In this document: positions 52,501 to 62,689 of the stretch, one piece after another
Layout: each line of letters begins with the position of its first letter
Numbering within the stretch: the first letter of the stretch is position 1
Position numbers and translations under genes: made by a program
Source of the DNA: Antedon mediterranea
Taxonomy: Eukaryota > Echinodermata > Crinoidea > Comatulida > Antedonidae
Direction: 5' to 3'
DNA length: 64,000 nucleotides
NCBI RefSeq assembly: GCF_964355755.1
Contig: NC_092675.1
Span: 24,654,412-24,718,411 of the forward strand
Notes under the pieces: model-generated
Told to the model about the DNA's origin: nothing
What the model saw: only the letters and a program-made list of their open reading frames with translations
Databases searched by the model: none

Positions 52501-53133
52501 GGGAATAGAATCATGGTATACGTGATAAACATGGCATGTTAAATGGACGATCGGGAAATAACATTTCACACCTACATCCTCCCTTTACTATTTGGCTTCA
52601 TAGAAATGATGAAAATAATCCATTGTACTGTTCTATTATTCAGGAAATAATGAATTGAGGCACTCCTTGAACTACTAACCCTCGAACCCTCGAACTACTA
52701 GATATAAAAATGCTCTACCATAATTTTTGATAAATCTGTTAATAAATGAACTTAAATTGAGGTATGTGGTCTCTTCAACAAGCACAGGGAAACAAACATA
52801 AATTGTATATTATAATTATTTAATTTGTACATAATGAATTTTCAATTTTTTTTATCCAGGCTATTTTTATATTTTCCGTATCTTATATTGTAGACTGTAT
52901 GTTTTAAAATATTTTGGGAATTGTGTAATTTTGCACTTTTAAGTGCAAAATTTCACTAAACAAACATTAAACACTTTAATGGTTAAAACAAACATTAGAA
53001 ATGTTTGTTTTAGCCTTTTATATTTATTTATTTTTTAAATTATGATTTTAGTTTACAGCAACTTCATTTTGAAATGGTTAACCTTCTGTCAAGTATTCAC
53101 GAGAAGACACTCAAAGAGCGTTATGGAATCTAG
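49598..53133 (+). CDS. CATSPER3: CATSPER3, copy 2, complete
   Basis: Pore-forming subunit 3 of the sperm Ca2+ channel CatSper. Seven exons join in frame to 389 aa: 49598-49963, 50725-50838, 51120-51308, 51555-51743, 51880-51951, 52294-52451 and 53052-53133. One six-helix ion transport domain: S1 FNAFIMVTILLNALVMAVE; S2-S3 in exon 1; S4 LRILRALRTLRTLRT; S5 NVVLLLFLLMFLFSIMG; pore helix NWGHLGSAMLTLFSY; filter TVDGW; S6 VFTNVFIALIIMNI. The C-terminal tail (FQKTLRHDDF, TLDHQDNSMY, LQQLHFEMVNLL) matches the CATSPER3 tail rather than CATSPER1, 2 or 4, as does the single-domain length (human about 398 aa). The start follows an acceptor 15 bp upstream. Exon 4 ends CAG/GTATAAG, one donor position earlier than in copy 1, balanced by one A less in exon 5. 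AATAAA lies at 53415. Confidence 0.93.
50020..50560. mobile_element. Cluster of foldback MITEs and fragments in CATSPER3 copy 2 intron 1
   Basis: A partial unit (50020-50120), a unit with lost right arm (50122-50250), a complete ~180-bp unit (50247-50425), then right-arm fragments (to 50560). Same family as the 41735-42326 cluster at the equivalent intron position, but rearranged. Confidence 0.8.
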
Positions 53134-54479
53134 TCGTGGTGTAGTCTTTAATAGTCTTTTTAATTACTTTTGAGATTAAATTTGTTTTGAATTTTGTGTA
53201 TAGTAACAGTTATGTAACAACACAATAATACTGTATAACGTAATTTTGTTAGGGCATATATACAGTACAATATAATTATTTTCTATAGCCTACGTGCCGG
53301 AAACAAACTTTCAACTTTCGTATAATTTTTGTACAATAGTGAAATGATTGTAATTGTGTGTGTGTGTTTTGTTTTTTTGCAAAATTATTTAATAATAATA
53401 TTGAATAATAATCTAATAAAATAAATGAGTTATGTATAATTTGTATTGTATTTAAATTCTGTCATTTGAACTGACAAGAAATCTGTGTCATTATTGTTTC
53501 TTATCAAGTGATCTCTTATTTAATTCAACAATTCAACGAATTTGGGTAAGTGGGAAGTCATAAGGTGTGTAATCATACATGCATTATCAACCCGCCTCTG
53601 CAACAACATTCCAAATTCAACATAGTTAGGCCATGGACAAATGAAGACAAGGATTTGAGTCATTCTGCGATCAAACGTTCACGTCTCTTGCATCATCACA
53701 AACAAGACTTCTTAGCGGCGCATGTTCGGTTAACCCAGGGAAGAGTTGAATTACATAATTAACTCTTCCCTGGTTAACCTGATGTATATCGACATAGGCC
53801 GTGTTTCCGCAGCCAAAAGTTAACCGATAAAAATTAACTGACAAGCTTTCTGAATGTGGAAACAGGATTTAACCGATTCTGCTACAGAAAAATTAACCAA
53901 ATTAATAAATCTGATTTAACTATTCATTAATCAGATAAATCGATAACTTGTAACCTTTGACCCGAATGATTAAGTACCTAATAACCGGGTAATTTTGCCA
54001 TACAATACAACCAAACAATAAGAAGCAAATTTTAGTGATTTTTTTTAAAATATGGAAATATGGAAACAAAATATATAAGAATCTTCAGTACCTACTTTGA
54101 AATATAAAACGAAATAAATAAGCAAGACCAGCCTTACATGGTGAGTGTTACCAAAGTGCGGACCAGTGACGAATACAAATGCGTGCAATACACTTAAAAA
54201 AACTCGACTTCGTATATGCCTAAAGCCTAGCCCGGCGGCATGTATAAGAATTTTCAGTACCCCACCATGTTTAGGGCTGAGTAAAAACAATTTTTTAAAA
54301 ATAGATCTGCATAGGGGCCTGCCTGAAAAAAAGGCACTTTACATTATTTGAAATTATATGAAACAAACTATATAAGACTCACACCTGGACAATAGAGCTT
54401 GTCCCCGGAAGGTGCACCTATTCATTGAAATATGAAATTAAATATTAAGTCTCCAGTACCAGACCACCGTTAACAGTGG
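53134..54479. other. 3' flank of CATSPER3 and repeat-derived intergenic sequence
   Basis: A CATSPER3 3' UTR with AATAAA at 53415 is likely for the first ~300 bp. Beyond it are a perfect hairpin (53727-53779) and TTAACCGAT/TTAACCAAATTAA-rich sequence (53815-53900). No gene supported. Confidence 0.5.
53727..53779. repeat. Strong hairpin
   Basis: GGTTAACCCAGGGAAGAGTT and its complement AACTCTTCCCTGGTTAACC, separated by GAATTACATAATT. The arms differ by one extra C. Possibly the remnant of a foldback element. Confidence 0.7.
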
Positions 54480-55970
54480 GGTGCGTTGACCGCGAATGAC
54501 TAACAATACCATCTTTCACACTACACCTGCACAAACTCCTTTGTATAACAACGAACGGCATACCAAACTATGATGAGAGATACATTCTCTTCTCTTCTCA
54601 ACACGTAACGCGTAACGAAGATAATTAATTCCTTTTTTACATTAAAATTGAGGCCGCTAAACATAACATTTACGAGATCAAATACATGTAGCGCGAAAGC
54701 CAAAAAAAAGGAGTAAAAAGTGTGCTCTCCTTGCCTCAGCACTATAAGGCTCTGCAGCAGCCTTGGTTTCGTTTCCACCACATCATTACCAGATGCATTG
54801 TTAGTGCCTTCTCAAGATGCGTGGTGGAAAGGGGGACGTACAATTCTATGAACCCCAAACACAGTGGTCGCATACCTTTAACTCTTTTCCACCGACCAGC
54901 GTGGGAATCGAACCCACGACATACGTGTTGTCAACTGATCATTTTGGTTTTATCAAGGTTAATAGGATAATATGATGTAATGATGAATTACGTAATACAC
55001 GTATAAATAGACAATTATCAGCTGTTCAGTCATGTTTCAGTTTGTGGTGCAACGGGTAATGCTCAGTTTTGAGTGGTATCAGCTGGGGTTCGAACCTCTA
55101 TGGATATTTTTTTTATGAATATTGGTTTTTTTAAAAAAGAGAGATATTTGGAGGGTTGAAAATGTCAGGCCTAGGCAAGTGGACCTTAAATCATAAACAA
55201 AAGTGTATGGCATTCATTTTTCCATTAAATAGACACCATAACACCCCGAATGTTCCTCATTTTTTAGTACTCTTGGGTACGGTGGCTTCTTTTCAACGGA
55301 TAAGCCTCTTTTCCACATGGGGTTCTTTTCAAGATTACTTTTGTAAACTAAAGGAGGGGAGTTTCTAGATTCCCGCCCGGAAAATTGTATCTTTACATGA
55401 TTTGAATTTCTAATAAAGATTAAAAAAATCAAAATTTAAATTTTAAATTAAATTTTGTGGCGTGTTCACCGCGTAGGACTAACAATACCATCTTCCCCAT
55501 TACACCTGCACAAACTCATTTGCATAACAACGCAGGGCTTACCAAACTGTTTAAACTAGCTACAAGGTCCCCAGAAATGACACCTATAGTATTTTGAAAC
55601 ATGATATACATCTTTCCCACAGCACATGTGCACACTCATCTGCATAACAAACGCACGGCATACCAAACTACGATGAGATAAAATTAATTCTCTTCTAAAC
55701 ACGTATCGAAGAGAATTAATTCATTTTTTTAACATTAAAATAAATTGAGGGCGCTAAACATAAAATTTATACCATCAAAGCAGTTGGCAAGAGCTAAAAA
55801 AAAGATGGTAAATGTGCTCTCCCTGCCTCAGCACTAAGGCCCTAAGGGTCGTTTCCACCACATCACCAGTTGCATTTATGTTGTCGCCTCATGATGTGTG
55901 GTGGAAAGGGGGAGGTATGATCTGTGAACCCCAAACACAGTGGCTCGCATAGCCTTAACTCTATTCCACC

Positions 55971-56041
55971 GACCAGCGTGGGAATCGAACCCACGACATA
56001 CGTGTGTCAACACGACGCTCAGACGACTGAGCTAACTGATC
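55971..56041 (-). repeat. tRNA-derived SINE head (tRNA-like, 71 bp)
   Basis: The minus strand folds like a tRNA. GATCAGT pairs with GCTGGTC as acceptor stem, with wobble pairs. The D arm is GCTC-AGTCGTCT-GAGC, the T arm CGTGG-GTTCGAT-T-CCCACG. Boxes A (TAGCTCAGTCGTCTGAGCG) and B (GGGTTCGATTCCC) are intact. The anticodon stem is poor and no CCA-ready context is evident, so it is a SINE head rather than a tRNA gene. The copy at 54903-54945 lost box A. Confidence 0.65.
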
Positions 56042-56308
56042 ATTTTGGTTTTAGCAAGATTAATAGGATATTAATGACGTAATGATGAATTACATAATAC
56101 ACGTATAAATAGACTATTATCAGCTGTTCCGTCATGTACTTTGTGACTTAACGGGTAATGTCCAGTTTTGAGTGCTATCGGCTGGGGTTCGAACCTCGAC
56201 GGGGTTTTTTTTTTATTTTTTTATATTGTTTTTTTTTTTAAATAGAGATATGTGACACTGTATTGTCGAACATGTATGGTACCATACCGGTAGGTATTCA
56301 AATATGCT

Positions 56309-56640
56309 TAATAATACGAAAAGATATTAAAATTCAGTGACTTATTTCTATTTTATATCACTGTGCTCCACTGGCTCCAAGTTGGGTCCACTTGAGCACA
56401 GTGTATTAACATACGAAAAGATATTAAAATGCAGTGACTTATTTCTATTTTATATCAATGTGCTTCCCTGGTACCAAATTGGGTACACTTGAGTACACTG
56501 TATTAAAATACGAAAAGATATTACAATTCAGTGACTTATTTCTATTTTATATCACTGTGCTCCCCTGGCTCCAAATAGGGTTCAAATGAACAAAGTGTAT
56601 TAAAATACGAAAAGATATTAAAATTCAGTGACTTAACACT
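56309..56640 (+). repeat. 97-bp minisatellite, ~3.4 units
   Basis: Units start at about 56309, 56405, 56502 and 56599 with ACGAAAAGATATTAAAATTC, continue GTGACTTATTTCTATTTTAT and end TTGGGTACACTTGAG-type sequence before GTGTATTAA. The fourth unit is cut short. Confidence 0.85.
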
Positions 56641-57110
56641 GGTGCTAAATTTGATCCACTGAACCAGTACCGTAGTACTATTTCTATTTCGGAAGTAAAT
56701 AAAGGCATAAATGGCGCTCCGTAGAAGTAGAGAATGCTCGATCGTCGAAATGACGCTCTGAATATACCTCATATTTTTCCTAATTTTCTGACATAAAATT
56801 GAGGGCGCTCAACATAACATTTACGAGATCGAAGGAGGTGGCGTAAAGCACAGAAAAATAAAAGTATGTTATGTCGTGCTTTCCCTGCATCAGCACTAAG
56901 GCCCTGTCACAGGCTTGGGGTTGTTTCCACGTCATCAGATGCATTGATGTTGCTGCCTCATGATGTGGTGAAAAGTGGGACGTATCATTCTGTAAACCTC
57001 AAACACAGTTGCTCGTATAGCTTTAACTCTATTCCACCACTGAACGTTCCGACCAGCGTGAGATTCGAACCCACGACATTTTTTTTAACACGAAGCTCAT
57101 TCACAACGAA

Positions 57111-58773
57111 AGAATAGACTGGATGGACACACTTTACAAAGATTTAAATACTGTACTATTTATTAATAAACCAAAACATAATTATAAAAGTTTTACAACA
57201 TTAACAAAACACTCTTGATGATTCACGTGTGATGTTTATAAAAACTACAAAATATTGCACACAATACAGATTCACTATACTAGGGTTACTACAACCAACA
57301 AAACGGATACACACAATCACATAAATTATAGTAAATGGCAATTTCAGTTTGCATAATTATTTTGAACAGGTTGTGTTTATGGCATTATATAACAGTTATT
57401 ATTTCATACTTAACTATCTACTACACTACTATTGTGGAATTATTTTATGTCTTGAAAACCTACAGTAGATGGCAGACTATCACGTTTTCATGATTATAGT
57501 AAATAATGTATTTTCTCGTTTACATAAGACTTTGATATTTTAAAGCAATAAACAAATCCAAGCTATTGACTATTAACTTGAGCAGCATGGTGAGAAGGCT
57601 TTTTGAATTATTCCCACTAGCCCATACTGTATGTCCAATGTGACTGAACAAACTATTCATCAAAATGAATAAAAGGTAAAAACTATGATTTCATAGAAAA
57701 AGAAGTTATAGCCAATACAAAATATTATATAAACACTATAATACTAAGCAAAAATTGGAATGTATTTTAACTTTTAACAAGGTGATGGAAATTTAGGCAT
57801 ATTTAGTAAAAACAAGTTTATTTAAAATGGTATTTAACCACAATTGGCTTATATACATACAATATCTTTTCTTAGTAACTAATGTTAACACATGTAGTGG
57901 TGGTCTTTAACATATATGTGTCTAGGAGACGTATGCCACTAGATTAAAGCTACTGTATTGCCAGAAAAAAAGATTTAATTCCTATCTAGATAACTTTTTA
58001 AAGGTGTTATGACACTCATAGACGATGTAAGGTACGCTTACGTCAACGCGGAACTCAACTAAAAGGAACTAATTACTTTCAAGCAACTGAACTAATATTG
58101 GAAATTGGAACGGATTGTAACTATTCGTGGCAATATATTGAATCATTCAAACTGATCACAGTTACTCTTTCTGGGTTTAGCCAGGTACTGCTGATAGCAG
58201 TTACGCCTCTGCTGGCTATTCTGTTTAGAAAAGAATAAAAGCTGCACACACAACATGTGCAGTGACAAAGACAATATTGTCTGGATAGCAGAACTTTCAA
58301 GAAATCTTCAGTGCACACTAGATAAAGAACAAACTGGATCGTAATGTGGCTGGTTGGAAAAAAAATGCCAGCTTTACTCAAGAACATCATAGCAAAATTG
58401 TGGTATGAGCATAATATGAAAAACAATTACAGTAAAATATATTACTGAACCAGAAGAATACTATAAGAAATGCATACCAAAAATTTCATATGAACACTGT
58501 ACGTATAGTATATAATATTTATGGGCTAAAATAAAATTTTCTGGTATCCTAATGACAGGTACCATTGTCCAATTGTTCTATCAGAGATTCTGGAAACTGG
58601 AGATTCAAGTTGCAAGCCTCTCAGAAACTCTTGGAGCCTAATTTGAATGAAGACATACGTATGCTAAAACAAACTTTTCAATAAAACTACAATTAAATAA
58701 AAACTTTAAAAAAGATGCACACAGCTCTATTAAATAATATGACAACATAATTTTTAAAATGTTCTGTATATTC
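57111..58773 (-). other. Probable 3' UTR/flank of the SRPBCC gene
   Basis: No coding sequence seen. Unique-looking AT-rich sequence downstream of the SRPBCC stop. Minus-strand AATAAA hexamers occur at 57828-57833 and 57159-57164. The UTR end is not determinable here. Confidence 0.4.
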
Positions 58774-61303
58774 TTAGTGAATTAAAGTTCTCAGATTAAA
58801 GAGAGTTGTTCTCAAATTGGCATTGCTAAAGTACTTGCTAACTGGTAGAATTGTCATCTGAAAGAGAAAAAAATGATAATTGAAAATGACAATAACAATT
58901 AATCTGCAAAAAGAAAATATGTTTGAATTACATTTTCGTATCTATATTAAGCTGTGGATAAGATCAACACAGCTTAAAGTGTTCATATAACACACACACA
59001 CACAAATGGACATATACAGCTAATGGCATTATACTACTTTTTCATTACATCATGCATGCAAACTTGATAGGCTAACCTAAAAAGTGGTTCTTTCTAATGG
59101 ACTAGTAGTACATTACTAGCAACATACTTACACAAAATAAATAACTTCTACGCCTGGAATATGTTTTCCATGTAAGTCGGGTTTGGCCAGGTTTATTTCC
59201 AGGTGTGATTTCTAATTCCATCCTTGGTTTTAGCAACTCCATATTTGAATTATAGACTAGCTTTGAGGTTGGAGTATATTGCAGTATCTCAAGTTGCTGC
59301 TTGGTTTCCCCAACAAACGGTGTTTCGACCATCTGATAGAATTGCTTTCCTTCTCCCATCAAGGAATCATCAAGCTCTTCAGTTTTACCAATTCCTCCGA
59401 TCCACTAAAGTAAAAAAAAACGACAATTGTTACTGTACGTATGTAAATTTATCATTGCTGTCAGGGTATATAGACCTTGCAACGGCATGAATAACGGCGC
59501 AAGTCCTTATTACAAAATTTAGTTTAACACCTACTGTACAGTATGGGTAAGGAGAGCCTTGAACCTGTGCCGATTGCCTATGCTTTGACTGTCTTAACAT
59601 CTTAATCACTAAACATCTGGCTACCTATGCTTTTTTATCAATCCCGGTATTAATATCTTAATTTCTATGGGAGTAAAGAAAAGCTACTGTAGAACTGAGG
59701 GAGATATTAACATCATCCTCAGAATACACAGCAATTACATTGTCTTGTTTTACAATTTGTTTTTTTTTTTATATAAAAGTTGGTTTCAGAGTTTAAAGCT
59801 AAAGGCTAAAGTAAGAGGGTTATCTTAGGTTAATGGCAACCATTATTTTGTTGATACATTGTATTTGCAAGCTCTAATTTGAAACAATGCCTTTAGCAAC
59901 TTATTATAGTGCATCCTTAAATTAAACTAAACTGTCACCATTAAAATGCATTTTTTTATTAGTCCGCAACAATTGATAAATTTTTAATTAGAATTTGAAC
60001 TTTATTGCACATGTTTGTGTTTGCAATTTTTGCAATACATTTTTATGACACAAATTGGTAATCTTCTATTCTGAACATTTTTGTCTACATAATTATACAT
60101 AGAAAACATAAACTGTATTCAGAATTCATATTTTGATATTGATCCCTGTCATCGTTTACTGCATAATAAAATAAGCATTATCAATCTTATTACAAAGCAT
60201 AGATTTAATGAATATGAAAATTTTTTTTTCTTGTTGCAGAGTAAATAAGCTTGAACATTTTAATCATTTTCTGGCATTTTTTGCATAATAAATCATTAAT
60301 CAAAATTGGTTATGAAAACATGGTGTATTTGGTATCATTTTCACACAAAACAATAAACAGAAAGTTTATGGTAGTTCTATAAAGAAATTGTTGCATTGAT
60401 ATTATTGGAACTTATAAAAGATATTCCATAGAGTATAAAGCGTGGTTCCCACTAGCGACGCAACACAAGGACGTAACGCAACGCAAGTGAATTGACCAAT
60501 CACAAGCGATGGCTTATTCGTTTGTGATTGCTAACTGTCTATAACTTCGCTTGTCATTGGTTAAAACGCTTGCATTGCGTTTACGTCCTTGCGTTACGTT
60601 CTAGTGGGAACCAAGCTTAGGAAAGCAAAAAGAAATAACATAATTATTAATATGTTAATATTCCATTACTTCCAACCACCAACAACCCTCTGTGGCAGTT
60701 TTCAAAATTTTAAGCCCTCACAAGGGTCACATACTGTACAATTTCAGTCATTTTTCATACGACCACCAACCACCTAACCGCCCCCCCCCCCACCCCAGAA
60801 AAAATTAGCCTTAAAACCAGGTAGTAAACCTATTTTGAAATTTAGAAACATGTGTATTTATTTATTTATTCAAAAACATTATACATAAATATAACTTAAA
60901 CAGAAAGGTGATGCATTTACCCGCCAATTTGACCTCTAATTAGATCCAGTATGTTGAATAATTAATAGTAAAATTTCATAAACATTCACAGTACAACTTG
61001 TCTACCCAGTGTATGGATGCATGCAGTAGGAAAAATGTGTATCACAACGATGTACCATGGATGTACAAAGCAACACACAGACTTCAACAATTTCTAAAAT
61101 GAAAAGGTTTTGTGGGAAGATTTTTAAATATAGTGTACCTTTTTATGATTATGGAAATCAGCAACATAGTAGAAAACTTGCTTCTGGGTCCTGGCTAAGA
61201 CAACTGACTTATCGACGATGAGTGGATCATAATCTACCTCCAGTTGGCTAAGCATTGCACATATAGACACCAAAATAACCCCGATCACTGCAATAATCTC
61301 CAT
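58774..61303 (-). CDS. Membrane-anchored SRPBCC (polyketide cyclase/START-like) domain protein
   Basis: Three exons, 173 aa: 61303-61139, 59404-59132 and 58857-58774, all joining in phase 0. Residues 3-18 (IIAVIGVILVSICAML) form an N-terminal membrane anchor or signal peptide. The rest has the SRPBCC pattern: VVLARTQKQVFYYVADFHNH at the first helix, W56 just after, GEGKQFYQM, a strand rich in L/V (LEILQYTPTSKLVY), LEITPGNKPGQTRLTW, and a C-terminal helix (SNANLRTTLFNLRTLIH). SRPBCC folds make a deep hydrophobic pocket for lipids or polyketides; the ligand is not predictable. The ATG follows an acceptor two bases earlier, so at least one 5' UTR exon lies upstream. I do not recognise a named vertebrate ortholog. 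Confidence 0.8.
59535..59632 (-). repeat. tRNA-like SINE remnant
   Basis: The minus strand has TAGTGATTAAGATG (A-box-like) and AGGTTCAAGGCTC (B-box-like) about 40 bp apart, in the long SRPBCC intron. Too diverged for a tRNA gene. Confidence 0.45.
60438..60618. mobile_element. Foldback MITE (GGTTCCCACTAG family), typical copy
   Basis: A complete ~181-bp unit in the SRPBCC intron, from AAGCGTGGTTCCCACTAGCG to CTAGTGGGAACCAAGCTT. It is nearly identical to 41937-42116, which suggests recent movement. Confidence 0.85.
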
Positions 61304-61559
61304 TTCTAAAGGCGGCAAAGAGTAATTCTGTAATATTTAGTATGTATATATATAATATACAAATTGTACTAATAATACCAGTGCAAAACAAAATTTAATC
61401 AAATTATGCAAATTATTTATTTTATTATTTAATATTTAAAGATGCATTCCCCACATTTTGTTATTTTATTTTAAGGTCACAAAATATATATGTTTTTTAA
61501 TCATAACATCATATTCTTTTGATTTGATAAACAATGGAAGAACCGAAACATTTTCAGCA

Positions 61560-62460
61560 AAAACAATTCTTCCACAATTCCTAGGCCTAGGCCCCTAGTA
61601 TTAAAAAAAACAGAAAGTAAATTAATTTTAGCTAGCGCCTAGCCTAGCGTAGAGAGTAGAGAGGCCCTAGTCTAGCTAGGGCTAGGCCTAGGCCTAGACT
61701 CCTACCTAGTCTCTCTAGGCCTAGCCTAGGCTAGATAGGGATTCCCCTACAGAGTACTCTACCTCTGGTCTGCGATACCTAGCTAGCTAGTCTAGGCCTA
61801 GGTTAGGTCCAGTCTCCAGACTGGGGCTAACTAAGCCTAATTTAATTGCAGCTTCATGTCACACTACCCAATGTGTATTTAACAAACCAACATACCAACT
61901 TAAATGTAAATGTAGGCGGGAGAAGCTAGGGTAGACTATCTATAAATTTCGTCGCGATACTTCATGCGCTTGAGTCGAGCGATCGTTTTTCTTCTTCGAT
62001 CATCGAAGAAAAGTCGAGCGGAAGATCAGAGGGGTAGAAGGAGACGATGGTGGCGCGATTCCTTCTGTCTTAGGTGGTCGTGTCGTGTCGCACATGTTAT
62101 TGTTAACAAGTAGGCCTAGTACAGTAGTTTGAAGGATTTTATAATAACAATGGTTAGTTTTTATTTTAGTCTCTATCCATGGAGGTATAACATTATAAAA
62201 TTAATGTTTTACCTCCATCTATGTCCCTACCACCTAGCCCAAACCGGAAGGAACCTTGTCCTAGACCTAGTAAAAGTAGGCTTTTTTAGTTTTAGGCTAG
62301 GGCGGCTAGGCCGCGCTAGCCTAGCCTAGTACTACTACAGTACTGCAGTACTACGCCTCTTCCTTCAAGCTTTACAGTATTACTATTCTAGGCCTAGGTC
62401 CACTTCTGTTGTGATTAGCCGAGTGATGTATTAACACGTAGGAGGGCTTACCTGCTTAGA
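61560..62460 (-). promoter_or_regulatory. Upstream region of the SRPBCC gene with CTAGGCC islands
   Basis: CTAGGCCTAG-type words are packed at 61578-61850 and again at 62275-62400. Between them lies a CpG-rich stretch (61940-62100) with the palindrome CTTCGATCATCGAAG (61994-62008). A good minus-strand donor, CAG/GTAAGC, ends a possible 5' UTR exon at 62452. Role inferred from position. Confidence 0.4.
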
Positions 62461-62689
62461 ATAGAAAGGGGCTGGTATTTATCCTCGCTAGTCATCGCAG
62501 CATAAATTGCACATATGATTTCTTTTCTGTTGCTGTTCTGTGTGTGTACGGATTAAATTTGGCTCCAGTGACTGATGCCTAGCCTTTCTAATCTAGTAGC
62601 AGTCGTTCGTGGTAGTACCTAATCATTACGTGTATACCCATCAACAATTAAATCCAAAAAGAGACCACTCCTCCCTTTGTGAGCAACTC

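Larger units (their letters stand above)
44624..52809 (+). repeat. Tandem duplication, unit 2 (C1q-like + CATSPER3)
   Basis: Second copy of the 37181-44297 module. It is longer because of a LINE 3' fragment (44775-45240), a foldback insertion (45949-46306), another LINE end (47150-47606) and 270 bp retained in the CATSPER3 3' part. It lacks the 0.76 kb insertion of unit 1. Confidence 0.92.
54480..57110. repeat. Three related blocks of a SINE-containing repeat
   Basis: Blocks at about 54480-55100, 55455-56205 and 56785-57090 share GCATACCAAACTA, GCGCTAAACATAA, CCTGCCTCAGCACTA, TTGC(A/C)TCA-GATG(C/T)GTGGTGGAAAGGGG, CCCCAAACACAGTGG and GACCAGCGTGGGAATCGAAC. The first two end in a plus-strand tRNA-like part (GGGGTTCGAACCTC). 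The third is truncated. The order looks like local duplication plus decay; no protein-coding content. Confidence 0.75.

Noticed and set aside
55971-56041. True tRNA gene
   Set aside because: Anticodon stem is poor and related, more decayed copies lie nearby in the same repeat block, so a SINE head is the better reading.
58121-58426. 101-codon minus-strand frame, Cys/Phe-rich
   Set aside because: No domain; sits in the probable 3' UTR of the SRPBCC gene.
59224-59490. 88-codon plus-strand frame
   Set aside because: It is antisense to the SRPBCC exon 59404-59132, which has protein-family similarity and matching splice sites.
58774-61303. TMEM43-type protein
   Set aside because: Considered because of the membrane segment, but length, single N-terminal helix and the helix-strand pattern fit SRPBCC, not the multi-pass TMEM43.
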